DNA from: an uncultured Sterolibacteriaceae bacterium
Lineage (GTDB): Bacteria; Pseudomonadota; Gammaproteobacteria; Burkholderiales; Rhodocyclaceae
Length of the DNA stretch: 64,000 bases
Reading direction: 5' to 3'
Assembly: GCA_937888595.1 (NCBI GenBank)
Contig: CALARK010000008.1
Location: forward strand, 1-64,000
Below the pieces are notes generated by a model. The model was not told the origin of the DNA. It searched no databases and was given only the letters and a program-made list of their open reading frames with translations. The position numbers and the translations under genes are program-made. Shown here piece after piece: positions 45,496 to 53,692 of the stretch (positions within the stretch are counted from its first letter, which is position 1; each line of letters starts with the position of its first letter).

Positions 45496-45867
45496 TCAAT
45501 CGGGTCGAAATGCGTCCTTGAGCCATTCCAGCCGCCCGCCCTCGTTGCCGCCCTGGATCAGCACGCAATCGAAGCGGCAGGCTGGCTCGCCATGCCGCGC
45601 CAGCCAGTGGCGGGCGGCCAGCACCAGCCGGCGCTGCTTGGCCGGCGTGATGCTCCAGGCCGCGCCGCCGAAGTCGGCGCTGGCGCGACGGCGTACCTCG
45701 ACGAACACGGTGGTGTCCCCCTCGCGACAGACCAAATCGATCTCGCCACCCTTGACGCGGAAGTTGCGCGCCAGCACACGCAGGCCGTGCGCGACGAGGT
45801 GATCGGCCGCGGCCGCTTCGCCGGCGTCGCCGATCGCCTTGGTGGTGTGAGGGATAATGGCGGCCAT
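45496..45867 (-). CDS. yraN: YraN/UPF0102 family nuclease-like protein
   Basis: A 123-aa protein of the restriction-endonuclease-like fold. The core is GEIDLVCREGDTTVFVEVRRR (E...D...ExR/K pattern), followed by FGGAAWSITPAKQRRLVLAARHWL and the C-terminal FDCVLIQG. The start at 45867 gives MAAIIPHTTKAIGDAGEAAAAD and overlaps the divergent rsmI start region; the longer ORF is antisense to rsmI. Function in vivo is unknown. Confidence 0.87.
   Translation of the reverse strand: MAAIIPHTTKAIGDAGEAAAADHLVAHGLRVLARNFRVKGGEIDLVCREGDTTVFVEVRRRASADFGGAAWSITPAKQRRLVLAARHWLARHGEPACRFDCVLIQGGNEGGRLEWLKDAFRPD
45670..45692 (-). repeat. 23-bp dispersed repeat, 3 mismatches, inside yraN
   Basis: Sense to yraN but in a different frame from the AVPPAPTF reading; it encodes the family-typical RRRASADFGG. 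Chance similarity is possible. Confidence 0.45.
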
Positions 45868-46699
45868 GAAGGCCACATTGTCCATCGTCGCCACCCCGAT
45901 CGGCAACCTCGGCGACATCACGCTGCGTGCGCTCGAGGTGCTGCGCGCTGCCGACGCGATCGCCTGCGAGGACACGCGCCACGCGCGTCACCTGCTCGAC
46001 CACCACGGCATCCGCGGCCAGCTGATCGCCCTGCACGAGCACAACGAACAGCAGGCAGCTGAAAAGCTGATCGCATTGCTGGCGACCGGCAAGAACATCG
46101 CACTGATTTCCGACGCCGGCACGCCGGCCGTCTCCGATCCCGGCGCCCGGGCCGTGGCTGCGGTACGCGCCGCCGGCTACCGCGTCACGCCGCTGCCCGG
46201 TCCGAACGCCGCCGTCGCGGCGCTCTCGGCTGCCGGCCTCGACGACCCGCATTTCCACTTCGTCGGCTTCCTGCCGGCAAAAGTCGGCGCCCGCCGGACG
46301 GCGATCGAGGCGCTCAAGGGCGTCACCGCCACGCTGGTGTTCTACGAAGCACCGCATCGCATCGCGGAAACAGTCACCGACCTCGCCGCCCTGCTCGAAC
46401 CGGAACGCGAGATCGTCGTCGCGCGTGAACTGACCAAGCTGTTCGAGCAGATCGAGCGCATGCCGCTGGCCGACGCCCCTGCGTGGCTGGCCGCCGACGA
46501 AAACCGGAAGCGCGGCGAATTTGTGTTGCTGGTTTCCGCCCCGCCGGCACGCGAGGGGCTCGATGTCGAGAGCGAACGCATCCTGGCGCTGCTGCTCGCC
46601 GAACTGCCGGTCAAGCAGTCTGCCAAGCTCGCGGCCGCGATCACCGGCCAGCCCAAGAATGCCCTCTACGAGCGGGCGCTCGAAATCAAGGGCGGCTAG
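45857..46699 (+). CDS. rsmI: 16S rRNA (cytidine(1402)-2'-O)-methyltransferase RsmI
   Basis: A 280-aa tetrapyrrole-methylase-fold enzyme that methylates C1402 in the ribosomal decoding centre. Motifs are LSIVATPIGNLGDITLRALEVL, ACEDTRHARHLL, LISDAGTPAVSDPG, PLPGPNAAVAALSAAGL and FYEAPHRI. The start could be 45857 (MAAMKATLS) or 45866 (MKATLS); either way it overlaps the divergent yraN start. A 2-mismatch copy of the 23-bp repeat is read as AKVGARRTA at the usual FLPAK site. Confidence 0.95.
   Translation: MAAMKATLSIVATPIGNLGDITLRALEVLRAADAIACEDTRHARHLLDHHGIRGQLIALHEHNEQQAAEKLIALLATGKNIALISDAGTPAVSDPGARAVAAVRAAGYRVTPLPGPNAAVAALSAAGLDDPHFHFVGFLPAKVGARRTAIEALKGVTATLVFYEAPHRIAETVTDLAALLEPEREIVVARELTKLFEQIERMPLADAPAWLAADENRKRGEFVLLVSAPPAREGLDVESERILALLLAELPVKQSAKLAAAITGQPKNALYERALEIKGG
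46280..46302 (-). repeat. 23-bp dispersed repeat, 2 mismatches, inside rsmI
   Basis: Antisense to rsmI. It is read as KVGARRTA in a conserved region whose normal homologues read similarly, so it looks like an accommodated rather than an inserted copy. Confidence 0.6.
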
Positions 46700-46702
46700 A
46701 AT
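46697..46702 (+). promoter_or_regulatory. candidate -10 element TAGAAT before pyrC
   Basis: The hexamer overlaps the rsmI stop codon and lies 6 bases before the pyrC ATG. A transcript from it would be leaderless. Read-through from rsmI is the alternative. Confidence 0.3.
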
Positions 46703-46708
46703 CCGGCC

Positions 46709-47743
46709 ATGCAAACCCTGACCATTACGCGACCGGACGACTGGCACCTGCATCTGCGCGACGGCGATGCCATGCAGGCCGTCCTGCCGGATACGACACG
46801 GTGCTTCGCCCGTGCCATCGTCATGCCGAACCTCAAGCCGCCCGTGACGACAGTGGCGCAGGCGGCGGCCTATCGCGAGCGCATTCTGGGAGCCGTCCCG
46901 CCGGGGCAGACTTTTTCACCGCTGATGACGCTCTACCTGACGGACAACCTCCCCGCCGACGAGATCGACCGGGCGAAGGGCAGCGGCTTCGTCCATGCGG
47001 TGAAGCTCTACCCGGCCGGCGCGACGACCAATTCGGATGCCGGCGTCACCGACCTGAAGAAATGCGCCGCGACGCTCGCACGCATGGAAGCGCTCGGCAT
47101 GCCGCTGCTGGTGCACGGCGAAGTCACCGATCCGGCGATCGACATCTTCGACCGCGAAGCCGTGTTCATCGATACGGTCCTCGCCCCGCTGCTGAAGGAC
47201 TTCCCGGCCCTCAAGGTGGTGCTCGAACACATCACGACGCAGGATGGTGCTGAATTCGTGAAGTCAGCGGACGCCTACGTCGCCGCGACGATCACGGCAC
47301 ACCACCTGCTGCTGAACCGGAACGCCATTTTCACTGGCGGCATTCGCCCGCACCACTACTGCCTGCCGGTGCTCAAGCGCGAAACCCATCGCCAGGCGCT
47401 CGTCGCCGCAGCGATCTCGGGCAGCCCAAAATTCTTCCTCGGCACCGATTCGGCCCCGCACGCGAAAAGCACCAAGGAAGCCGCCTGCGGCTGTGCCGGC
47501 TGCTACACCGCCCATGCCGGCATCGAACTCTATGCCGAGGCCTTCGAGGCGGCCGGCGCACTGGACCGGCTGGAAGGCTTCGCCAGCCACTTCGGTGCCG
47601 ACTTCTACGGCCTGCCGCGCAATGCCGAAAAGATCACGCTGGTGCGCGAGGCGTGGACCGTGCCGGCCAGCCAGCCGCTGCTGGCCGGCGACCCCATCGT
47701 CCCGCTGCGTGCCGGCGAAACCATCGCCTGGCGCCTGGAGTGA
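46709..47743 (+). CDS. pyrC: dihydroorotase
   Basis: Catalyses the third step of pyrimidine synthesis. The 344-aa protein is of the E. coli class II type. Zinc ligands are in TRPDDWHLHLRDGD, the carboxylated Lys is in AVKLYPAGATTNSDAGV, then LLVHGEVTD, LEHITTQDGAEFV and the catalytic FLGTDSAPHAKSTKE. The segment GAVPPGQTF corresponds to a 2-mismatch copy of the 23-bp repeat and aligns with native PyrC sequence. Confidence 0.97.
   Translation: MQTLTITRPDDWHLHLRDGDAMQAVLPDTTRCFARAIVMPNLKPPVTTVAQAAAYRERILGAVPPGQTFSPLMTLYLTDNLPADEIDRAKGSGFVHAVKLYPAGATTNSDAGVTDLKKCAATLARMEALGMPLLVHGEVTDPAIDIFDREAVFIDTVLAPLLKDFPALKVVLEHITTQDGAEFVKSADAYVAATITAHHLLLNRNAIFTGGIRPHHYCLPVLKRETHRQALVAAAISGSPKFFLGTDSAPHAKSTKEAACGCAGCYTAHAGIELYAEAFEAAGALDRLEGFASHFGADFYGLPRNAEKITLVREAWTVPASQPLLAGDPIVPLRAGETIAWRLE
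46892..46914 (+). repeat. 23-bp dispersed repeat, 2 mismatches, inside pyrC
   Basis: Sense orientation, read as AVPPGQTF. The E. coli protein has AVPAGHDF at this place, so the host sequence accommodates the repeat. Confidence 0.6.
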
Positions 47744-47747
47744 CCAG

Positions 47748-48173
47748 ATGAAACGCCTGCTGGCACTGCTGTCCGCCCTGCTGCTCGCCGGTTGCGCCAA
47801 GGAACCGGCCGGCTTCCTGATCGAGGGTGGCGACCATTCGCTGACGATCGAACGCAACAAACCCTATTTCTGGAGCGACGGCTGGGAACTCGACCTGGTC
47901 GTCACACGCTATCCGGAATGCCAGCGCCGCCACCCCATGAAGAAGGCGGGCGACAAGAAATTCCGCATCGACCTCTACCGCACGCAGCCGGGCGTCTTCA
48001 TCCTCAACCAGGGCAACCGCTGGTACATCGCCGAAACCCGCGATTGCCGCATGCAGCAATACGAAGAGGAGCCGCCGGAGCCCGGAGAATACATCGGCAC
48101 CTTCCGCGAAAAGAACGACGAATTCGTCTTCACCCCTTACGAACCGGAAAAGAACGGCAAGGGCAAAAATTAA
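47748..48173 (+). CDS. small lipoprotein of unknown function (141 aa)
   Basis: The start at 47748 gives MKRLLALLSALLLAGCAKEP, a signal peptide with lipobox LAGC. The mature part has two cysteines (YPECQRR and TRDCRMQ), aromatic strands such as HSLTIERNKPYFWSDGWELDLVV, and an acidic then lysine-rich tail. I do not recognise a named family. It lies 4 bp after pyrC and is followed by a terminator. Confidence 0.8.
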   Translation: MKRLLALLSALLLAGCAKEPAGFLIEGGDHSLTIERNKPYFWSDGWELDLVVTRYPECQRRHPMKKAGDKKFRIDLYRTQPGVFILNQGNRWYIAETRDCRMQQYEEEPPEPGEYIGTFREKNDEFVFTPYEPEKNGKGKN

Positions 48174-48220
48174 GCCCACCCCGAAAAGCTCGCTGCGCTC
48201 GATTCCCCCCTCCAGGGGCC

Positions 48221-48253
48221 AAGAAACACTCGGGGCGGCCCTTCGTGTTTCTT
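48221..48253 (+). terminator. terminator hairpin of the pyrC-lipoprotein unit
   Basis: AAGAAACAC (48221-48229) pairs with GTGTTTCTT (48245-48253) around a GC-rich loop. The right arm itself is T-rich. It ends only 8 bp before the rnpB -10 box. Confidence 0.65.
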
Positions 48254-48261
48254 GCGGCGCC

Positions 48262-48267
48262 TATAAT
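48262..48267 (+). promoter_or_regulatory. -10 element of the rnpB promoter
   Basis: A consensus TATAAT lies 7 bp before the first base of the RNase P RNA, exactly where an initiation signal should be. The -35 region coincides with the right side of the upstream terminator hairpin. Confidence 0.7.
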
Positions 48268-48274
48268 CCTAGTC

Positions 48275-48633
<359 letters not shown>

Positions 48634-48763
48634 ACCCCACTCCTCATAATCCACTTTCACTTAGCTTGCGCATGCATTGATTTGCAAGGATTTTACTTGC
48701 ACGCAATTTCATCAAAACCTCACCTAAGCCCTTGTCAGACCTGAAAATTTTCCATTTCTCCCC

Positions 48764-48817
48764 TTGACTGCCGCAATTTGGTGGAATAAAGTGGGGGCAA
48801 GTGGGGATTAGTGGGGA
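48764..48817 (+). promoter_or_regulatory. mra promoter and MraZ operator
   Basis: TTGACT (48764-48769), a 17-bp spacer and TAAAGT (48787-48792) form the promoter. GTGG-type boxes follow with a 10-bp period at 48781, 48791, 48801 and 48811; the last three are GTGGGG. This is the direct-repeat arrangement bound by MraZ for autoregulation. The 48634-48763 stretch before it is AT-rich and shows nothing else clear. Confidence 0.8.
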
Positions 48818-48827
48818 GATCAGGCAA

Positions 48828-49277
48828 GTGTTTCAGGGAGCGGCGCAGCTCAATCTGGATACCAAGGGCCGGCTGGCGATTCCGGCGCGTCACCGTGACG
48901 CGCTGACGCAAGCGGCCGAAGGTCGTCTGGTGCTGACCGCCCACCCGCACCGCTGCTTGCTTCTCTACCCCGAAGCCGCCTGGGCACCGATCCGTGACCG
49001 CATCCTCGCCACCCCGAGCTTCGATCCGCGTTCCGCCGCCGCCAAGCGCGTGCTGGTCGGCAATGCGCGCGACAGCGAAATCGATGCCGCGGGCCGCATC
49101 CTCGTCGCCCCCGAACTGCGCGACTACGCCGGCCTCGACAAGCAGGTCTGGCTGGTCGGCATGGGTTCCCATTTCGAGATCTGGAGCGATGCCGGCTGGC
49201 GTCGCCAGCACGAAACCGCCTTCGAGGCCCTGGCCGGCGACGAACCGCCGCCCGGATTCGAGGGCATCTCCCTGTGA
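48828..49277 (+). CDS. mraZ: transcriptional regulator MraZ
   Basis: First gene of the division and cell-wall cluster; an AbrB-like DNA-binding protein that represses its own operon. The GTG at 48828 is chosen because it gives the family start FQGAAQLNLDTKGRLAIPARHRD and lies after the operator; an upstream GTG would be inside the operator repeats. Length 149 aa. The duplicated fold is visible (LDTKGRLAIPARHRD and IDAAGRILVAPELRDYAGL). Confidence 0.93.
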   Translation: MFQGAAQLNLDTKGRLAIPARHRDALTQAAEGRLVLTAHPHRCLLLYPEAAWAPIRDRILATPSFDPRSAAAKRVLVGNARDSEIDAAGRILVAPELRDYAGLDKQVWLVGMGSHFEIWSDAGWRRQHETAFEALAGDEPPPGFEGISL

Positions 49278-49286
49278 CCGTCCGCG

Positions 49287-50216
49287 ATGAACGAACACCA
49301 ACCCGTGCTGCTGGCCGAGGCGCTGGCAGCGCTGGCGATCCGGCCGGGCGGCCTCTACGTGGATGGCACCTTCGGGCGCGGCGGCCACAGCCGGGCGATC
49401 CTCGCGCAGCTGGGCCCCAGGAAACAAGGAGGACGCCTGATCGCGCTGGATCGCGATCCGACGGCGATCGCCGCGGGTGCCACGATCGGGGATCCGCGTT
49501 TCACGCTGGTGCATGCAGCCTTCAGCCGTCTGGACGAAGTGCTGGCATTACTGGAGGTGTCTCAGGCGGACGGCATCCTGCTGGACATCGGCGTGTCATC
49601 GCCGCAACTGGACGACCCCGCACGGGGCATGAGTTTTCGTTTCGATGCGCCGCTGGACATGCGCATGGACACGACGCAGGGGGAAACCGCGGCGGACTGG
49701 CTGGCGCGGGCCGAACAACATGAAATCGAGGAGGTGATACGTGACTATGGCGAAGAACGGTTTGCTCATGCGGTTGCAAAGGCGCTTGTTGCTGCTCGGA
49801 GCGGGGAGCGTATTTCATCCACAGGACAGCTTGCCGCGCTCGTGGCGTCGGTCGTCCGCACGCGCGAGCCAGGCCAGCACCCGGCGACGCGCACCTTCCA
49901 GGCTCTACGGATTCACGTCAATCGGGAGCTTGAGGAGCTGTCGCTAACGCTGCCGCAGGCGCTCGGCCGCTTGCGGCCGGGGGGGAGGTTGGCCGTGATC
50001 AGCTTTCACTCGCTCGAAGATCGCATCGTCAAGCGCTTCCTGCGCGATGCGGCCCATCCGCCGCAACCGCCGAAGGGCGTGCCGGTGCGCGCCGCCGACC
50101 TGCCGGCGCCGACGATACGGCTGGTCGGCAAGGCCATCCGCGCCGGCGCCGCCGAACTGGCCGCCAACCCGCGGGCGCGCAGTGCGACGCTGCGGGTCGC
50201 AGAAAAATTGGCATGA
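49287..50216 (+). CDS. rsmH: 16S rRNA (cytosine(1402)-N4)-methyltransferase RsmH
   Basis: Methylates N4 of C1402, the same nucleotide that RsmI modifies on the ribose. The 309-aa protein has the start MNEHQPVLLAEALAAL, SAM motif YVDGTFGRGGHSRAIL, GILLDIGVSSPQLDDPARGMSF and the C-terminal LAVISFHSLEDRIVKRF. It lies 9 bp after mraZ, the universal position. Confidence 0.96.
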   Translation: MNEHQPVLLAEALAALAIRPGGLYVDGTFGRGGHSRAILAQLGPRKQGGRLIALDRDPTAIAAGATIGDPRFTLVHAAFSRLDEVLALLEVSQADGILLDIGVSSPQLDDPARGMSFRFDAPLDMRMDTTQGETAADWLARAEQHEIEEVIRDYGEERFAHAVAKALVAARSGERISSTGQLAALVASVVRTREPGQHPATRTFQALRIHVNRELEELSLTLPQALGRLRPGGRLAVISFHSLEDRIVKRFLRDAAHPPQPPKGVPVRAADLPAPTIRLVGKAIRAGAAELAANPRARSATLRVAEKLA

Positions 50217-50223
50217 GGCCGAA

Positions 50224-50484
50224 ATGGCACGCCTCAACCTGATCCTGCTGGCCATCGTGCTCATCAGCGCCCTCGCCGCCGTATCGTCGAACCATCGCGC
50301 CCGCAAGCTGGTGATCGAATACGAGCGCGAACAGGAACGCATGCGCGCCCTCGAGGTCGAATGGGGTCAGTTGCAACTGGAACAGAGCACCTGGGCGACC
50401 CATGCGCGCGTCGAGGAAATCGCCCGCCAGAAACTCGGGATGCACCAGCCCCAAGCCGCCCAGATCGTGACGCTTCCCCAATGA
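50224..50484 (+). CDS. ftsL: cell division protein FtsL
   Basis: A small bitopic divisome protein. From ATG 50224 it is 86 aa: one membrane helix (LNLILLAIVLISALAAVSS) and a periplasmic coiled coil with leucine-zipper spacing (RKLVIEYEREQERMRALEVE). Ends KLGMHQPQAAQIVTLPQ, typical of betaproteobacterial FtsL. It overlaps ftsI by 4 bp (ATGA). Confidence 0.92.
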   Translation: MARLNLILLAIVLISALAAVSSNHRARKLVIEYEREQERMRALEVEWGQLQLEQSTWATHARVEEIARQKLGMHQPQAAQIVTLPQ

Positions 50485-52205
50485 AACTCTCGCGCAGCCC
50501 GCTGCTCGACGAACGCCTGCCGGCCTGGCGGGCGCGCTTCATTCTCGGCCTGCTGCTGCTCGGCTCGGCGGCGCTGGTGGGACGTTCGTTCTGGCTGCAG
50601 GGCATCAACAAGGATTTCCTGATCGGCAAGGGCGAGTCACGCTACGAGCGCGTCATCGAAATGCCGGCGACGCGCGGCCGTATCCTCGATCGCAACGGCG
50701 ACGTGCTGGCGATCTCCACGCCGGTCAGGTCGGTCTGGGCGATCCCGGAAGATGCCCGCCTTTCGCCGGCACAGACGCGCGAACTGGCGAAGCTGCTTGA
50801 TACCGATGCGCGCGAACTGACGCGCCGGCTTGCCTCCGAGCGCGACTTCGTCTACCTCAAGCGGCGCATCGCGCCCGATGTCGCCGCGCGCATCGGCGAA
50901 CTCAAGCTGCCGGGCATTCATTTCCAGAACGAGTTCCGCCGCTACTATCCGTCCGGCGAGGTCGCATCGCACATGCTCGGCTTCACCGGTGCGGAAGATG
51001 TCGGCCAGGAAGGCATCGAGCTGGCGATGAACACCCAGCTCGCCGGCAAGCCGGGCAGCCGCCGCGTCATCAAGGATCGTCGCGGCCGCATCGTCGAGGA
51101 CGTCGAATCGATCCACGTGCCGCAGGAAGGCAAGGACGTCTCCCTCGCGCTCGACGCCAAGCTGCAGTACCTCGCCTACGCGCAACTGAAGAAAGCCCTG
51201 GCGGCGCACAAGGCGAAGGCCGGCGGCATCGTGGTGCTCGACGTGCGGACCGGCGAAATCCTGGCGCTGGCGAACCTGCCGACCTACAACCCGAACAACC
51301 GCAGCAAGCTCTCCGGCGCGCAGCTGCGCAACCGCGCCTTCACCGACACCTTCGAGCCCGGCTCGACCTTCAAGCCCTTCGGCGTGGCGCTGGCGCTGGA
51401 GCAGGGCCATGTGCGCTTCGACACGCAGATCCAGACGGCGCCCGGCCGGCTCACCATCAACGGCGCCACGATCAACGACGCCCACAAGCACGACCTGCTG
51501 TCGGTCGCGCAGATCATCCAGAAATCCTCCAACGTCGGCACGGCGAAGATCGCCCTCGGGCTGCGCTCGGAGGACATGTGGCAAATGTTCGACAAGCTCG
51601 GCTTCGGCCAGCCGCTCAAGCTGGGCTTCCCGGGCGAGGCTGCCGGGCGCCTGCGCCCCTGGAAGCGCTGGCGGCCGATCGAGCAGGCCACCATGTCCTA
51701 CGGCCACGGCATCTCGGTGACGCTGATCCAGCTGGCGCGCGCCTACCTTGCCTTCGCGCGCGACGGGGACGTGCTGCCCCTGTCCTTCGCCCGACAGGAA
51801 TCGGCACCCTCCGGCGGCATCCGCATCTTTTCGCAGCAGACCGCCCGCGAAGTGCGCACCATGCTCGAAATGGCCGTGCAGCCCGGCGGCACGGCGCCGA
51901 TGGCGCAGGTCGCCGGCTACCGCGTGGCCGGCAAGACCGGCACCGCCCACAAGCTCGAAGGCGGCCGCTACGCCAACAAATACATCTCGTCCTTCGTCGG
52001 TTTCGCGCCGGCCTCGGATCCCCGCCTGATCGTCGCCGTGATGATCGACGAACCCACGGATGGCATCTATTACGGCGGTGCGGTCGCCGCCCCGGTGTTT
52101 TCCCGCGTCATGGAGAGCGCGCTGCGCAGCCTCGGCATCCCGCCGGACGACACGCCGCGCCCCCTGCAAATGGCCAACGCCCCGCCCGCGAAGGAGGACA
52201 TGTGA
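50481..52205 (+). CDS. ftsI: septal peptidoglycan transpeptidase FtsI (PBP3)
   Basis: Cross-links septal peptidoglycan with FtsW. The 574-aa protein has a short cytoplasmic tail, one membrane helix (FILGLLLLGSAALVGRSFWLQ), a pedestal domain (RGRILDRNGDVLA) and a transpeptidase domain with Ser295 in S-T-F-K (EPGSTFKPF), SSN (QKSSNVG) and KTGT (VAGKTGTAHKLEGG). The stop ATGTGA overlaps the murE leader. Confidence 0.96.
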   Translation: MKLSRSPLLDERLPAWRARFILGLLLLGSAALVGRSFWLQGINKDFLIGKGESRYERVIEMPATRGRILDRNGDVLAISTPVRSVWAIPEDARLSPAQTRELAKLLDTDARELTRRLASERDFVYLKRRIAPDVAARIGELKLPGIHFQNEFRRYYPSGEVASHMLGFTGAEDVGQEGIELAMNTQLAGKPGSRRVIKDRRGRIVEDVESIHVPQEGKDVSLALDAKLQYLAYAQLKKALAAHKAKAGGIVVLDVRTGEILALANLPTYNPNNRSKLSGAQLRNRAFTDTFEPGSTFKPFGVALALEQGHVRFDTQIQTAPGRLTINGATINDAHKHDLLSVAQIIQKSSNVGTAKIALGLRSEDMWQMFDKLGFGQPLKLGFPGEAAGRLRPWKRWRPIEQATMSYGHGISVTLIQLARAYLAFARDGDVLPLSFARQESAPSGGIRIFSQQTAREVRTMLEMAVQPGGTAPMAQVAGYRVAGKTGTAHKLEGGRYANKYISSFVGFAPASDPRLIVAVMIDEPTDGIYYGGAVAAPVFSRVMESALRSLGIPPDDTPRPLQMANAPPAKEDM

Positions 52206-52207
52206 GC

Positions 52208-53692
52208 ATGGCGACCGAACTGCTCGCCGACCTGCAGGCCCGCGGCGTGACGCCGACGGGCCTCGCGCTCGATTCGCGCCGCGTCGTGCCTGGCGACGTG
52301 TTCCTCGCCCTGCCGGGGACGCACGCCGATGGCCGCGCCTTCATCGCCGATGCCCTCGCCCGCGGCGCCGCGGCCGTCGTGTATGAACCGGCCGGGCTTG
52401 CGTCCGCCGTCCCGCCGGCGCCGACTTTCGTGCCGACCCTGGCCGTGCCGGATCTTGCCGCCCATGCCGGCGAAATCGCCCATCTCGTCTACGGCCGTCC
52501 GTCCGAGCGCTTGTGGCTGTGCGGCGTCACCGGCACCAACGGCAAGACGTCCGTCTCGCAATGGATCGCCCAGGCGATGAGTTCCTTCGACTGCAAGTGC
52601 GGCGTGATCGGCACGCTGGGCAACGGCTTTCCGCCGGATCTGGAAGCCAGCCCGAACACCACGCCGGATGCCGTCACCCTGCATGCCGCCCTCGCCCGTT
52701 TCGTCCGCACAGGCGCGGTCGCTTGCGCGATGGAAGTCTCCTCGATCGGCCTCGACCAGGGGCGCACCAACGGGCTGCATTTCGATGTCGCCGTCTTCAC
52801 CAACCTGACGCGCGACCATCTCGAATACCACGGCTCGATGGCCGCCTACGGCGCCGCCAAGGCCCAGCTCTTCGAAATGGCCGACTGCGCCGTGCTCAAC
52901 CTCGACGACCCGTTCGGCATCGAGCTCGCCGATCGCCTGCGCGGCCGCGTACGGACCATCGGCTACACCCTCGCCGAGACCGACGCTGCCGTCGGGACCG
53001 ACACCGTGCTGCGCGCCACCGGCCTGAACGAGTCGGGGGCGGGCCTGTCCTTCGCACTCGACGGCATCCGCTTCGCGGCACCGGTGGTCGGCCGCTTCAA
53101 CGCATCGAACCTGCTCGCCGTCATCGGCGCCCTGCTCGCCGGCGACGAGGCGCTTGACGACATCGCGGCGGCACTGCCTCACCTCGTTCCCCCGGCCGGA
53201 CGCATGCAGGCGATCGGCGGCGATGTCGCGCAGGATGCGCCGCTGATCGTCATCGACTACGCCCATTCCCCCGACGCGCTCGAGAAGGTCCTGACGACAC
53301 TGCGCGGCACGGCCGATGCGCGCGGCGGCCGGCTGATCTGCGTCTTCGGCTGCGGCGGCGATCGCGATCCGGGCAAGCGCGCGCAGATGGGCGGCGTCGC
53401 CGAACGGCTCGCCGACGCGGTGGTGGTGACCAGCGACAATCCACGCAGCGAAGACCCGCAGGCGATCATCGCGCAGATCCTGTCCGGCATGCAGCGTCCG
53501 CCGGCCGTCGAAGCCGATCGTGCCAGGGCCATCGCCGCCGCCGTGGCGGCTGCCGATGCGCAAGATGTCGTCCTGCTCGCCGGCAAGGGTCACGAACCCT
53601 ACCAGGAGATCGCGGGCGAACGCCTGCCCTTCTCCGACCTCGAATGCGCAAAGTCGGCGCTGGCCGGACGGCGCAAGGATCTCCCATGCTGA
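52208..53692 (+). CDS. murE: UDP-MurNAc-L-Ala-D-Glu:meso-diaminopimelate ligase MurE
   Basis: Adds diaminopimelate to the peptidoglycan precursor. The ATG at 52208 is preferred over a GTG at 52202 because AAGGAGGA is 9 bp upstream. The 494-aa enzyme has the ATP site GVTGTNGKTSVSQWI, EVSSIGLDQGR, NLTRDHLEYHGSM and the DAP-specific DNPRSEDP. Two copies of the 23-bp repeat are inside: a perfect one in the N-terminal domain linker (AVPPAPTF) and a 2-mismatch one in the last 15 codons (KSALAGRR). The end overlaps murF by 7 bp. Confidence 0.96.
   Translation: MATELLADLQARGVTPTGLALDSRRVVPGDVFLALPGTHADGRAFIADALARGAAAVVYEPAGLASAVPPAPTFVPTLAVPDLAAHAGEIAHLVYGRPSERLWLCGVTGTNGKTSVSQWIAQAMSSFDCKCGVIGTLGNGFPPDLEASPNTTPDAVTLHAALARFVRTGAVACAMEVSSIGLDQGRTNGLHFDVAVFTNLTRDHLEYHGSMAAYGAAKAQLFEMADCAVLNLDDPFGIELADRLRGRVRTIGYTLAETDAAVGTDTVLRATGLNESGAGLSFALDGIRFAAPVVGRFNASNLLAVIGALLAGDEALDDIAAALPHLVPPAGRMQAIGGDVAQDAPLIVIDYAHSPDALEKVLTTLRGTADARGGRLICVFGCGGDRDPGKRAQMGGVAERLADAVVVTSDNPRSEDPQAIIAQILSGMQRPPAVEADRARAIAAAVAAADAQDVVLLAGKGHEPYQEIAGERLPFSDLECAKSALAGRRKDLPC
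52406..52428 (+). repeat. 23-bp dispersed repeat, perfect copy, inside murE
   Basis: Sense orientation, read as AVPPAPTF in the variable segment between the N-terminal domain and the ATP-binding domain. Confidence 0.9.
53650..53672 (-). repeat. 23-bp dispersed repeat, 2 mismatches, murE 3' end
   Basis: Antisense to murE, read as KSALAGRR just before the stop. The ygiQ tail carries the same peptide from another copy. Confidence 0.7.
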
